The notes: generated from the letters alone by a model not told the origin. 37,257 nt of DNA from Granulicella sp. S156 (GCF_009766105.1 NZ_LMUH01000025.1:38903-76159); one strand, 5' to 3'. Positions 8,021-16,438 are shown, counted from the stretch's first letter. Program-made: numbers and translations.

Positions 8021-9209
8021 ATTTCTTCCATTGAAAGGGACTATTGAACTTTCGCAGATCACGCAGCGGATAAAGCGTACCGCGCCAGATGACACCTCGA
8101 TGCCACCAGGCAGCGATCATCGACCACAGCATGCTGTAGATGAAGATGACGGCTCCCAGCGGGTACAGCCACCCATAGCGCGTATCGATGCGGCTGCGTG
8201 CGCCTAACAGGCGGTACATCGCCGTAATGCAACAGAACACAAGCAGAGAAGGAAGTATCGTTACCCACCAGGCAAGCCCGGCAATCGGTCCCAGGCAAAA
8301 AACGACAATCCACAAACATATGGCAAGCAGCAGCACCGGCTGGAAGTTGACTGCGGAGAACAGATTCTTCGTCATGGCACGTATCAGGCCGCGAATCCCT
8401 TTCGCCCAATGCACCAGGACCAGTTCCGGCGCAAAGGCGATCCGTTGCGGCAAGCCCGCAGCCTTGATACGCCGCCCCAGTGTGACGTCCTCAAGCACCG
8501 TCAACCTCTGCGGTTCCAGGCCCCCGATCTGCTGCAGCGCATCGCGGCGCAGCAGGTTGAACGAGCCTATGCCGATCACATCGTTCTTCGCGTCGGGATC
8601 GGCTACGCGCCAGGGACGCGAAGCCCAGAAGCCGAGAATCTGGAGAAAACCCAGCACTATCCCCTCCCCGCGCGAGCGCACCAGCACCGTCGGCATCACC
8701 ACCAGATGTGCCGCTTGCGACTGTTCGGCATACGCCAGTGCTCTGCGCAGAATCGAAGGTGAAAACAGCACATCCGCATCGGTAAACAGCAGATATTCGG
8801 AGTCGCTGTTCTGCATCGCGACCTGCATGGCAAACGTTTTGCCCAGCCAGCCTTCTTCCAGGGCCGTGATGTGGATTGCGGTCAGCCGGTTCGGATGACG
8901 CGCCGCATACTCATCGACGATCGTTCCTGTGGCGTCGATTGATCTGTCATCGACCGCAACGATGCGCAGGCAGGGATAATCCTGTGCCAGCAGGGTGTCC
9001 AACGTAGCGGCAATGTTCTCAGCCTCGTCGCGCGCCGTGACGACAACGATCAGGCCAGGTGCCCCGGATGGCGCAATGTTCCACTCGAGAGAACTCAGAT
9101 CAGGCAGCTTAGGCATGTTCTGGATTGCATCGGTCGTCCTCACGCACCAGGCGATGGCGACACCCCAGGCGACAAACTCAACAACCTCTCGCCAGACTCC
9201 AGTGATCAT
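8019..9209 (-). CDS. Membrane glycosyltransferase family 2, HpnB/CruC-like
   Basis: A 396-residue GT2 flanked by membrane segments. An N-terminal hydrophobic helix (about 8-24) precedes the GT-A domain about 50-270: VVVTARDEAENI, VDDRS, the DxD motif TDADV, and LEDVTLGRR as the acceptor-side acidic pair. Three or four membrane helices follow, ending in WRGTLYPLRDL. This layout is shared with hopene-associated HpnB and carotenoid/chlorobactene glucosyltransferases (CruC), so a lipid acceptor is plausible; substrate not determinable. The ATG overlaps the stop of the upstream MFS gene by four bases (ATGA), implying translational coupling. The tail ends at the bidirectional terminator. Confidence 0.85.
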   Translation of the reverse strand: MITGVWREVVEFVAWGVAIAWCVRTTDAIQNMPKLPDLSSLEWNIAPSGAPGLIVVVTARDEAENIAATLDTLLAQDYPCLRIVAVDDRSIDATGTIVDEYAARHPNRLTAIHITALEEGWLGKTFAMQVAMQNSDSEYLLFTDADVLFSPSILRRALAYAEQSQAAHLVVMPTVLVRSRGEGIVLGFLQILGFWASRPWRVADPDAKNDVIGIGSFNLLRRDALQQIGGLEPQRLTVLEDVTLGRRIKAAGLPQRIAFAPELVLVHWAKGIRGLIRAMTKNLFSAVNFQPVLLLAICLWIVVFCLGPIAGLAWWVTILPSLLVFCCITAMYRLLGARSRIDTRYGWLYPLGAVIFIYSMLWSMIAAWWHRGVIWRGTLYPLRDLRKFNSPFQWKK

Positions 9210-10474
9210 GCTGCTCCGGGCGCCTCGATGGTGTGTTCAAGCGGCGGGGCAAACCGCGCGCCGTTGAAGAAGATAATCGCGGCCAGAACGAAGGTAATCA
9301 GGGTTACACCGAGCCCCATACGCAGGTTCGAGTGGTCGCTCACGAGGCCAATGATCTTCGGGGAGAAGGCATCGCCGAAGACGTGAATCGCGAACAACTG
9401 ACCTGCCATCGCGGTCGCCCGCAGATTCGCCGGTACAGCATTGAGGGTTGCGGCGTTGACCGGACCGGTGCCCAGAAAAATTAGAAACACGGCAACACCC
9501 AACGCCGGCAAGGTCACACTCTTCGGGCCGAAGAAACAAAGCACGGCTGGCGGCACAGCCAATGCCGCACTCAGGGCTGGGACTAAATACAGCGCTTTAT
9601 TGGTCCTCTTCGACCACCATTGCGCCAGCACACCACCGCAGACCGTTCCACCGAGCCCACACACCACCGTGATGCCACCCATGATCGTGCCGGCACGATC
9701 CTGGGAGTACCCGTTGACGCGCTGCAGAAACGACACCATCCACCACGAGATACCGCCCAGCGAAAACGTCACGGCCGCGTATCCCAGAATCGAGCTGAGG
9801 TACGCCTTGTTCACCAGCAGGGATGCCACCGAGGCTTTGTCCACCACCGCTTTTTCGTTTCCGCTACCAGTGCGTCGCGGCTCTTTCATGAACAGCAGAA
9901 TCAGTACCGCGATCACCGCACCCGGCACAGCCGACGCTATAAACGCCATACGCCACCCGTGGCTGTGCCCGATCATCCCACCCACCAGATATCCCAGCGC
10001 TGCGCCAACAGGTATCGCAACATTAAAGATGGTCAGTACGGTATTTCGTCTGTCTTCGGCATAAAAATCCGCCAGCAACGCCGGAGCGAAGATTCCGAAG
10101 CTCGCCTCGCCGATGCCGAGCATGGCGTGCCGCACATTCAGAGACATGTAGCCATGCACGCTGGCCGTCAGAAAGTTCATCGCACTGATCGCCAGCGCCG
10201 CAATCACGATCATCGGCTTGCGCGGAAACCTGTCGCCCAACCATCCCGTGATCGGCGATGACAACACATAGGCCACGAAGAACCACAGTGTCAGTGAACC
10301 GATTTGATCGTCGGAGAGACGAAACTCACCCTTCACCTGCTCCTGCACCGCCGGCAGAATATAGCGGTCAAGATAGTTGACGAAGTTCATCGCCGTCAGC
10401 AGAACAAGCGCTACCGTCGCCCCTGCAACCGCACTGAGATCAGGCTTCGTTCTTGTCGTCGGAGCTGTAGTCAT
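9206..10474 (-). CDS. Major facilitator superfamily transporter, Spinster-like
   Basis: A 422-residue protein with about 12 membrane helices. The first helices carry MNFVNYLDRYILPAV and GWLGDRFPRKPMI, the loop 2-3 motif of the MFS, and the loop 8-9 region is present. The NYLDRY start is typical of Spinster/Spns-like members, which in animals move lysolipids or sphingosine phosphate; bacterial substrates are mostly unknown. It is coupled by ATGA overlap to the lipid-type GT2 downstream, so the two may act on the same lipid or precursor (inference). Transporter identity is firm, substrate is not. Confidence 0.88.
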   Translation of the reverse strand: MTTAPTTRTKPDLSAVAGATVALVLLTAMNFVNYLDRYILPAVQEQVKGEFRLSDDQIGSLTLWFFVAYVLSSPITGWLGDRFPRKPMIVIAALAISAMNFLTASVHGYMSLNVRHAMLGIGEASFGIFAPALLADFYAEDRRNTVLTIFNVAIPVGAALGYLVGGMIGHSHGWRMAFIASAVPGAVIAVLILLFMKEPRRTGSGNEKAVVDKASVASLLVNKAYLSSILGYAAVTFSLGGISWWMVSFLQRVNGYSQDRAGTIMGGITVVCGLGGTVCGGVLAQWWSKRTNKALYLVPALSAALAVPPAVLCFFGPKSVTLPALGVAVFLIFLGTGPVNAATLNAVPANLRATAMAGQLFAIHVFGDAFSPKIIGLVSDHSNLRMGLGVTLITFVLAAIIFFNGARFAPPLEHTIEAPGAA

Positions 10475-10520
10475 GATGAGGCGAGGATAGCAGGAGCAGG
10501 TATGAAAAGCCGACCGGAAA

Positions 10521-10934
10521 CTACGATCGCTCTTCTGTTCGCGGATACCGTGCCGTTACCACCGTCGAAATCCCACCGCGCGGCCGGAAGTCCCCTTTAA
10601 TCTCAGCCCATATAGGATCGGTCGCCTTCACCACATCGTCCAGTACCTGGTTGACGATGTTCTCCTGAAAGATTCCGAGGTTGCGGTAGGTGAACAGATA
10701 CTCCTTCAGGCTCTTCAGTTCGAGGCATTTCTCGCGCGGCATGTAGCGGATGGTCAGCACGCCGAAATCGGGCAAGCCAGTCTTCGGGCAGACCGAGGTG
10801 AACTCGGGATCGTCAACCAGGATCTCGTATGCGCGAAACTGGTTGCGCCATGTTTCGATCTCAGGAAACTTTGTGTCAAGCCCCGCCTTGGCGTGGTCGT
10901 CGGTGTAGCCGGTAGTGTGTGTCTTCGCGTCCAT
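10521..10934 (-). CDS. queF: NADPH-dependent 7-cyano-7-deazaguanine reductase (type I QueF)
   Basis: Reduces preQ0 to preQ1 in queuosine synthesis, cytosolic. The 137-residue product carries the family signature FTSVCPKTGLPDFG with the active-site cysteine C49 and D56, then ECLELKSLK-type and YLFTYRNLGIFQE motifs. Length fits the short type I enzymes. The frame is open upstream to a TTG at 10982, but MDAKTH at 10934 is a normal QueF start and removes 16 residues without homology; neither start has a strong ribosome binding site. No other queuosine genes are in the window and no preQ1 aptamer is recognisable upstream. Confidence 0.95.
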   Translation of the reverse strand: MDAKTHTTGYTDDHAKAGLDTKFPEIETWRNQFRAYEILVDDPEFTSVCPKTGLPDFGVLTIRYMPREKCLELKSLKEYLFTYRNLGIFQENIVNQVLDDVVKATDPIWAEIKGDFRPRGGISTVVTARYPRTEERS

Positions 10935-11123
10935 CTCTTTATTTTCTCTCAAACTCGCATTTCGCACCTCGACGCAGGGCAATCAAGGAGGCAGCAAGAT
11001 CAAAATAGGCGATAAAACAGCGACAAGGCCCGCTTCAGAGACCGGCCCCCAGTCACTGAGAATTCGTACTTCGGATTCGAGGATCGATTCCATCCAGAAC
11101 GAACTTGGACCGCAAAAATAGTC

Positions 11124-11143
11124 GCGCGTTTTACTGAACGCGC
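11124..11143 (-). promoter_or_regulatory. Terminator-like hairpin in the leader upstream of queF
   Basis: A 7-bp stem (11124-11130 with 11137-11143, GCGCGTT/AACGCGC) on the minus strand is followed three bases later by TATTTTTG. It lies about 190 bases upstream of the queF start, in a gene-free region of about 290 bases. It could be an attenuator in a long queF leader, or a terminator for nothing visible. The stretch 10935-11227 otherwise shows no recognisable gene. Confidence 0.35.
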
Positions 11144-11227
11144 CGTCTATAGGGTTAGTGGAACTATTCATCTTCTGCGTCAGGGCGGCCACGACAAAGA
11201 AATGAAGAAGTGAAAGGGAGACAGGCT

Positions 11228-11785
11228 ATGACATACCTCACCCTCATGCGCAGGATCGTTTGCTGCTCTCTCTTATTTGGAGCCAGCGCGTTTGCAGCCG
11301 ATTCCCTCGCACCTAGAGATCCAGCACCTGATTTCAATTTGATCTCGCAGTCCGGTTCGCAGGTCTCGCTCAAGAGCTACAAGGGGAGTTGGGTCATTCT
11401 GTTCTTTTTCGGAGACCACTCCAGCGAAGATGTTCGGTTAGAAGCTCGCAACCTCCAGAAAGATCTTGCCAAGTTCGACTCATACCATGCAGTGGTCGTG
11501 GGCATTGGCCGGACGTCGCCCGAAAGTAATCGCATCTGGGCCGATAAGGACGGACTTACATTCACATTGCTCTCTGACCTGGATCAAACGACGGCGAAGG
11601 CCTATGCCGTTCCGGCGGACGGGTCAAAAAGCGCGGGAGATGGAGGAATTTACGAGATGATTGTGACGCCGGACGGAAGAGTGAAGTTACCTCGTATCGT
11701 CACGAACGATGTCGATGAAGAGAGCAATCACTTGCTAGCCTGCCTGCAGTATTTCAAGGATCTGGCAGCACGTGCTGCCTCCTAG
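11228..11785 (+). CDS. Exported peroxiredoxin-like (AhpC/TSA fold) protein lacking the peroxidatic cysteine
   Basis: A 185-residue protein. The ATG at 11228 has AAAGGGAG at 11213-11220 with a 7-base gap; an in-frame GTG at 11210 is less likely. A signal peptide ends AFA near residue 23. The mature part opens with the family signature APRDPAPDFNLISQSGSQVSL and goes on to WVILFFFGDHSSEDVRLEA, where bacterioferritin-comigratory-type peroxiredoxins have TPGCTxEA. Here the cysteine is replaced (D68/V69). The only cysteines are C12 and C13 in the signal peptide and one near the C-terminus. It probably cannot act as a thiol peroxidase; a binding or redox-partner role is possible. It lies between queF and the M48 protease gene with no partner on its strand. 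Confidence 0.78.
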   Translation: MTYLTLMRRIVCCSLLFGASAFAADSLAPRDPAPDFNLISQSGSQVSLKSYKGSWVILFFFGDHSSEDVRLEARNLQKDLAKFDSYHAVVVGIGRTSPESNRIWADKDGLTFTLLSDLDQTTAKAYAVPADGSKSAGDGGIYEMIVTPDGRVKLPRIVTNDVDEESNHLLACLQYFKDLAARAAS

Positions 11786-11850
11786 CGAGGACTTTGATGC
11801 ATGCCGGCCATGTTACTTCACCAGACTCTTCATGCGCAGGCGCAACGAAA

Positions 11851-11876
11851 AGGGGTGCAGCCGAAGCCGCACCCCT
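11851..11876 (-). terminator. Terminator of the M48 protease gene
   Basis: On the minus strand an 8-bp GC-rich stem (AGGGGTGC/GCACCCCT) extends by three further pairs to a UUCG tetraloop and is followed by TTTTCG. It starts 23 bases after the protease stop codon. Confidence 0.85.
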
Positions 11877-11898
11877 CGATATTCCCGTTTGCTAATTC

Positions 11899-13176
11899 CT
11901 AATTTTTCCGTCCCAAAGTTGGAGTATCGTCGGTTGAACTAGTGCCGCTGGGATTGGAGTTCGGGCTGTTGTTGGTGGAACCGGTACGGCGCAGGGTGGG
12001 CTTATTGCCGCCCTTCTTGTCGTTAATGCCACGCTTGTTCTGGATGCGTGCCAACCGTGCCTTTACCTGGTCGAACTCCGAAGTCGTCACGAGATAATCG
12101 GGCCGGGCTGGGAGGATCGTCGCAATCTCGGTCTCGACGTTTGCAATGCGATCAGGTGTCGCAGGGTGGTCGCTGAAGGCCTTCGACAGCGCGCCAGGCT
12201 TGTGCTTCTCCAGGGCATCGAGTTTCTCAAAGATCGACACCATGCCCTGCGGATCGTAGCCGGCCCGGTACATGTACTGGATGCCGAGGTAATCGGCTTC
12301 GGCCTCGTACTCACGCGAAAACTGCAGGAACGTCAGGGGCACGGCAAGCTGCGAGGCTTCATAGATGCCGTAGCCGGTCCAGGTTCCCTGGGTGAAGATC
12401 ATCAGCGGAATCGACCCAATCTGCATATAGTTCAGCTTCGTCATCTCACGAGCGGCATGGTGCGCGGCCACGTGCGAGATCTCGTGCGCCATCACACCGG
12501 CGAGCTCGTCCTCGGAGTCGCAGGCAAGAATAAGTCCCGAGTTCACGTAAAAGAAACCGCCCGGCAACGCCATCGCGTTGATCTCATCCGTGTCCAGCAC
12601 TTTGATCGTGAACGGGACCTTCGCATCCGAGTTCTTGACCAGGTTCTGACCGACGCGGTTTACATACTCCACCACAACCGGGTCCGTGACCAGGTGCGAT
12701 ACCTTCTCGATCTCCATCGAATACTGCTTGCCCGTACCGATCTCCCAGTTCGTCGAGTACCAGTTCCCCATGCCGCGGCCACCGATGTTCCGGGCACCTA
12801 CTGCATTTACATCCTCCTCGGTGCCTTTACGGATGTTCGGATCGAGCTGTTCCCCCGGTGACGGAATCGGGTCAGCCTTCTTCGCCGTAGCATCAGCGGG
12901 CTTGCTGGTGGCATCTTTTTTACTGTCGGTCTTATCTGGAGATTTATTGGGGGACTTATCTGCGGTTTGGGTCGACTGCGGCGCTGTGGACGCCTGTGAG
13001 TCGGACTTGGTGTCTGACGATGGAGCAGGAGTCTGGGCTGCTGGTGTTTGGGAAGCAGGAGCCTGGCCTTGTGTGGAGGGTGCAGACGGTGTCGCAGGTG
13101 CTGGGGTCGCAGGCTGTTGCGCCAGGGCGATCACCGGCGACGCTGCAAGAAGAGCGGCGAGAGTAAGAGTTCGCAT
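11899..13176 (-). CDS. Secreted M48-family zinc metalloprotease with a long Pro/Ala/Ser/Lys-rich N-terminus
   Basis: A 425-residue protein. The ATG at 13176 (TGGAGC eight bases upstream) opens a signal peptide ending ALAQQ near residue 20; a 61-residue upstream extension lacks signal features and is rejected. Residues 22-108 are low-complexity, rich in Pro, Ala, Thr, Gln then Lys and Asp. The peptidase domain spans about 115-380: MAHEISHVAAHH gives H231, E232 and H235, and REYEAEADYLG supplies the third zinc ligand. FSDHPATPDRI is a further M48 signature. The C-terminal tail is Asn/Ser/Thr-rich and disordered. Related periplasmic M48 proteins act in outer-membrane quality control. It is divergent from the TMTC-like gene, with the promoters in a 181-base gap. 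Confidence 0.9.
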   Translation of the reverse strand: MRTLTLAALLAASPVIALAQQPATPAPATPSAPSTQGQAPASQTPAAQTPAPSSDTKSDSQASTAPQSTQTADKSPNKSPDKTDSKKDATSKPADATAKKADPIPSPGEQLDPNIRKGTEEDVNAVGARNIGGRGMGNWYSTNWEIGTGKQYSMEIEKVSHLVTDPVVVEYVNRVGQNLVKNSDAKVPFTIKVLDTDEINAMALPGGFFYVNSGLILACDSEDELAGVMAHEISHVAAHHAAREMTKLNYMQIGSIPLMIFTQGTWTGYGIYEASQLAVPLTFLQFSREYEAEADYLGIQYMYRAGYDPQGMVSIFEKLDALEKHKPGALSKAFSDHPATPDRIANVETEIATILPARPDYLVTTSEFDQVKARLARIQNKRGINDKKGGNKPTLRRTGSTNNSPNSNPSGTSSTDDTPTLGRKN

Positions 13177-13357
13177 GAGATTGCTCCAGCAAGCCACCGC
13201 CTCCTGCCGTTCAGGCGCAGCTTCGCTAACCCCATTAGACGCCGAAAATCGAAATTTGTGTACAGAAACAGCATGACCATTCAGGCATTGGAAAATCTGG
13301 CAATCCTGGATGTGTGTCATCCTATACACAGTTAGTTGCCCTCTTGAACTGGAAGTC

Positions 13358-15148
13358 ATGCCTCTACGCCCCCTTCTAACATCCTGGTTCGATCGATACC
13401 CGAGGAGAACATTCCTACTTTTTTCGGGTGTTCTGGTTCTCTTGCTGTACTGGCGCAGCTTCTCCTCTCCTTTCGTCTATGACGACCTCGATCAGATTGT
13501 GCGCAATCCAAATCTCGGATTGTGGAACGATTTTGTACACCGCTTTCTACTGCAGCCAGTGTCGATGAACACTTCGTTTTTGGGCTATAAAGCCTCTTCC
13601 TATCGACCGCTCTTCTGGCTGTCTATATTCTTCGACCGGTCCGTGTGGGGACTTAATGCAGGAGCCTTTCATGCGACGAATATTGCGCTTCACCTGCTGA
13701 ACGGCAATCTCGCATATAGTCTCTTACGGCGGCTCAAGATGCCGGTTTTAGGAGCGGCAGCCACCTCTCTGCTATGGCTCTCGTTACCCATCAATACAGA
13801 GGCCGTCGCCTGGGTCAGCGGTCGCGCATATCTACTATGCACTCTGTTTATTCTGCTCTCTCTGCTCTCGGCCCTGGCCTACATGCGGCGGAAGAACGCC
13901 CTTTGGATTGCTGCTTCCGGTGTGGCTGCCGCGTGCGCCATGCTCTCGCATGAACTCGGAATCGTGATTCTCCCACTCCTTCTGGTTGTCGTCTACGCAG
14001 CCAAGCTAGGATGGTCCAAAGGCCTGCTCGCGATCTTTGCCGTCGTCGTTCTGGCTGGGTGCGGAGTGGAGGCAGTACGGTTCAGTATCGGCGTTAAATC
14101 GTTCTCGGGCCTGGCTACCCCTACCTGGGCCGGACTCGCCTTCTGGCAATACCTCAGACTTGCTATTGTCCCGATTCACATGAGCGTCGAACGTTCCACC
14201 ACGATCTCTTTGAGCCAGCCGCATCCCTGGCTGGCGATTGAGCTGGCGTGCTCCGTTGTGGTGTTGATCGCTGCCATCCTGCGCCGGGAGAAGAACCCAG
14301 CGCTGGTGGAAGGCCTGTTCTGGTTTGTCCTCTGTATCGCACCCTTCTGCCTGGTGATGAACTACCAAGGCGTAGCGGAACGCTTCGCCTACGCTGCTTC
14401 CCTCGGAATCGTAGTGGCCATCGTTGCGGCATGTTCCATTGCACCCCAGCCACAACTCCGCAAGGGACTGATCTTGTGTGTAGCAGCATGGTCCATCTGG
14501 AATCTCTACCGAACGTCGGTGCGCGTGGCCGACTGGTCGGACGCCGTTCGACTCTACAGTAGCTCCTTGCAGGCCACACCGCTAAGCCCCGTGGTCCACT
14601 ACAACCTGGCCTTCTCCCTGCGGGAACGAGGCGATTTCCAGGCAGCTTTGGAGGAGTACCAACGTACCCTCGAAATCGATGGACACTACCCCAATGGCCT
14701 GGCCGCCCTCGGAGATGTTTATCTGCAACTCAAGTCGTTTGCGAGTGCGCAGGCAATCTATCAACAAGCTCTTACTCAGAACCCGAACGATACCGCAGTG
14801 CTGCTCAACAGCGGCACTGCATATCAAGGCTCTGGGGAGCTGGCCAATGCCGAGGCTGCGTACCAGCGAATCCTTCAGATCAATCCCCAGAGCAGCGATG
14901 CGCACGTCAATCTTGGCGTCCTTTACTCCTCCGAACAAAAACAGACCGACGCCATGCACCAATTCGCCATGGCCATCGATTTAAAGACCAAAGACATTAC
15001 GCCCTACTATGATCTGGCCGTTTTGTTCCAGCAGGCAGGTCGCGGAGACCTTGCACTTGCTCTCTACAAGAAGGTTCTGGAGTTGAAACCGGACGATGAA
15101 GATACGCTGAGGAACATTCGCATCCTGCAAGCCGCGCCGATGAGATAG
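13358..15148 (+). CDS. Polytopic membrane protein with C-terminal TPRs, TMTC/O-mannosyltransferase-like
   Basis: A 596-residue protein. About ten membrane helices fill residues 17-400, followed by at least five TPR units from about 415 (FSLRERGDFQAALEEYQRTLE, LGDVYLQLKSFASAQAIYQQ, NSGTAYQGSGELANAEAAYQ, NLGVLYSSEQKQTDAMHQF). The first loop has the acidic FVYDDLDQI; the next reads YRPLFWLSIFFDRSVWGLN then GAFHATNIALHLLN. This YRPL...WG...FH.TN..LH pattern is that of TMTC-type proteins, GT-C fold O-glycosyltransferases of animals with bacterial relatives. Activity is inference. I prefer the ATG at 13358 (GGAAG close upstream) to an ATG at 13310. The TPR part would sit in the periplasm or cytosol depending on helix count. 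Confidence 0.8.
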   Translation: MPLRPLLTSWFDRYPRRTFLLFSGVLVLLLYWRSFSSPFVYDDLDQIVRNPNLGLWNDFVHRFLLQPVSMNTSFLGYKASSYRPLFWLSIFFDRSVWGLNAGAFHATNIALHLLNGNLAYSLLRRLKMPVLGAAATSLLWLSLPINTEAVAWVSGRAYLLCTLFILLSLLSALAYMRRKNALWIAASGVAAACAMLSHELGIVILPLLLVVVYAAKLGWSKGLLAIFAVVVLAGCGVEAVRFSIGVKSFSGLATPTWAGLAFWQYLRLAIVPIHMSVERSTTISLSQPHPWLAIELACSVVVLIAAILRREKNPALVEGLFWFVLCIAPFCLVMNYQGVAERFAYAASLGIVVAIVAACSIAPQPQLRKGLILCVAAWSIWNLYRTSVRVADWSDAVRLYSSSLQATPLSPVVHYNLAFSLRERGDFQAALEEYQRTLEIDGHYPNGLAALGDVYLQLKSFASAQAIYQQALTQNPNDTAVLLNSGTAYQGSGELANAEAAYQRILQINPQSSDAHVNLGVLYSSEQKQTDAMHQFAMAIDLKTKDITPYYDLAVLFQQAGRGDLALALYKKVLELKPDDEDTLRNIRILQAAPMR

Positions 15149-15197
15149 CGATCGGACGCTCAAAGGCCATCCCGCAAACTTATGGTAAAGCTGCAAC

Positions 15198-15626
15198 TTA
15201 CCAGGTACTGTAGCTGGTTCCATCAGTAGCCAGGCTCTGCGCGCCGGAGTGCACATCGTCGATCCCGCCCTGTGTCTCATTGATATCCGTCAAGGTGTCG
15301 GACTGGCCAGTGATCCAGGTATCCGTGGCGCTGGTAATTGGGTCCTTGGGAATGCTCTTCAAGTAGCCTGCCTGCACCAGATCATCGAGCGATTGCGGCG
15401 CCTTTTCCTTATCGACCGTGTAGCTGTCGATCGCCGTCCTCATGGTGTGCAGATCCTCTTTCAGGACGGCTTCCTTGGCCTTGGTCACCGATCGAATGTA
15501 GCTTGGGATAGCGATGGCAGCCAGCAGCGCGATGATTGTCATCACAATCATCAGCTCGATCAGCGTGAAGCCGCTCTGACCGGAAGTTTTACTTGCACGA
15601 ATTGGGCTAACTGTAAGCATATGCAT
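15198..15626 (-). CDS. GspG-like pseudopilin (last gene of the secretin operon)
   Basis: A 142-residue type II secretion/type IV-pilin-like protein. The prepilin motif SGFTLIELMIVM gives cleavage after G19 and the conserved Glu at +5 (E24); the hydrophobic helix is about 20-40. The globular part continues AKEAVLKEDLHTMRTAIDSYTVDKEKAPQSLDDLV and ends GTSYSTW, matching the end of the first pseudopilin of the operon. It follows the middle pseudopilin by two bases (TAA-AC-ATG), so the two are translated together. An alternative ATG lies at 15620. It should be a processed minor or major pseudopilin of the machine formed with the secretin. Confidence 0.9.
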   Translation of the reverse strand: MHMLTVSPIRASKTSGQSGFTLIELMIVMTIIALLAAIAIPSYIRSVTKAKEAVLKEDLHTMRTAIDSYTVDKEKAPQSLDDLVQAGYLKSIPKDPITSATDTWITGQSDTLTDINETQGGIDDVHSGAQSLATDGTSYSTW

Positions 15627-15628
15627 GT

Positions 15629-15892
15629 TTAATGCTTGTCCGGCGGAGCGCCCGGAACGGTCTTGAGATAACCGGTCAATACCAGTTCCTCCAAGGATTG
15701 AGGGGCCTGTCCCCTGTCCCTGGTGTAGCTATTAATGGCCGTTCGCACCGTATGAAGATCTTCTCTCAGAACGGCTTCCCTGGCCTTATTAACAGATCGC
15801 AGTTGGCTTGAAGCTGCTACTCCCAGAAGGCCGGTCATCGCCATCACAACGATTGCCTTTCGAACACGGATTGAGTGTCTTGCAGAGATCAT
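15629..15892 (-). CDS. Degenerate pseudopilin-like protein without prepilin motif
   Basis: An 87-residue paralogue of the downstream pseudopilin. The segment SVNKAREAVLREDLHTVRTAINSYT matches SVTKAKEAVLKEDLHTMRTAIDSYT closely, as does APQSLEELVLTGYL. But the N-terminus (RKAIVVMAMTGLL) has a hydrophobic helix with no G-F/L cleavage site and no Glu at +5, and the protein stops where the others go on to the FDVHSG...YSTW part. So processing by prepilin peptidase is not expected. The ATG at 15892 has AGGAGG six bases upstream, a near-perfect site, whereas the ATG at 15910 overlaps the upstream stop. The intact frame and strong ribosome site argue for expression; it may be decaying or have a regulatory role. 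Confidence 0.7.
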   Translation of the reverse strand: MISARHSIRVRKAIVVMAMTGLLGVAASSQLRSVNKAREAVLREDLHTVRTAINSYTRDRGQAPQSLEELVLTGYLKTVPGAPPDKH

Positions 15893-15903
15893 CTGATTCC
15901 TCC

Positions 15904-16386
15904 TCACCATGTGCTGTACTTCGTCCCATCCAGAGCGGTTCCCGTGCTCTTACTGTGGACATCGAAGACATTCTGTCCGCCAAAGCTGTCGGAGTCGGCA
16001 TCGTCCTGATTCGATCGCAATCCCCAGTCGGTATTGCCAGTCATGGGATCTGTCGGAATCTTCCGCAGAAAGCGCATCTTCTTCGTCTGTACGTCCACGC
16101 CATCCACCAGGGTCTGCAGATCGGGCGGATAGTTGATCGAGTCGGCTTTGGTCTGAATCAGGCCTTTGTCCGCCACGTCCTTATACTTGTCGATCGCATC
16201 ACGCATCTCCCAAAGATCGCGCCGCAGTTCGCGTTCCTTGGTGCGCTTGACCTGGAACTTTGCGACAGGAACTGCCGCAGAGGCAAGGATCGCCAGCATG
16301 GTTACGACGATGATGAGTTCCATCAGCGTCAGTCCCGCCTCACCGGAGCGAAGCGACCGCCGTTTCAATCTGATAGTGTCCATCAT
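15904..16386 (-). CDS. GspG-like pseudopilin (first of three)
   Basis: A 160-residue pseudopilin. The prepilin motif EAGLTLMELIIVVTML predicts cleavage after G18 with Glu at +5 (E23). The helix is followed by KRTKERELRRDLWEMRDAIDKYKDVADKG and the C-terminal VFDVHSKSTGTALDGTKYSTW-type end shared with the third pseudopilin. Extra residues (QTKADSINYPPDLQTLVDGV, then a Gly/Asp-rich linker) distinguish it. It lies 52 bases downstream of the secretin gene and ends 12 bases before the middle pseudopilin start, so the genes form one operon. Confidence 0.9.
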   Translation of the reverse strand: MMDTIRLKRRSLRSGEAGLTLMELIIVVTMLAILASAAVPVAKFQVKRTKERELRRDLWEMRDAIDKYKDVADKGLIQTKADSINYPPDLQTLVDGVDVQTKKMRFLRKIPTDPMTGNTDWGLRSNQDDADSDSFGGQNVFDVHSKSTGTALDGTKYSTW

Positions 16387-16438
16387 CGCTCGCTCCTCTC
16401 CAGCACGCGAACGCGTTCCCTGTTCGCTGTTTCCAGCC

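Noticed and set aside
10935..11227. preQ1 riboswitch upstream of queF
   Set aside because: No AC-rich aptamer tail or matching pseudoknot pattern seen.
13310..13357. Longer start of the TMTC-like protein
   Set aside because: Extra 16 residues (MCVILYTVS...) have no family support; ATG at 13358 opens directly before the first basic/hydrophobic stretch.
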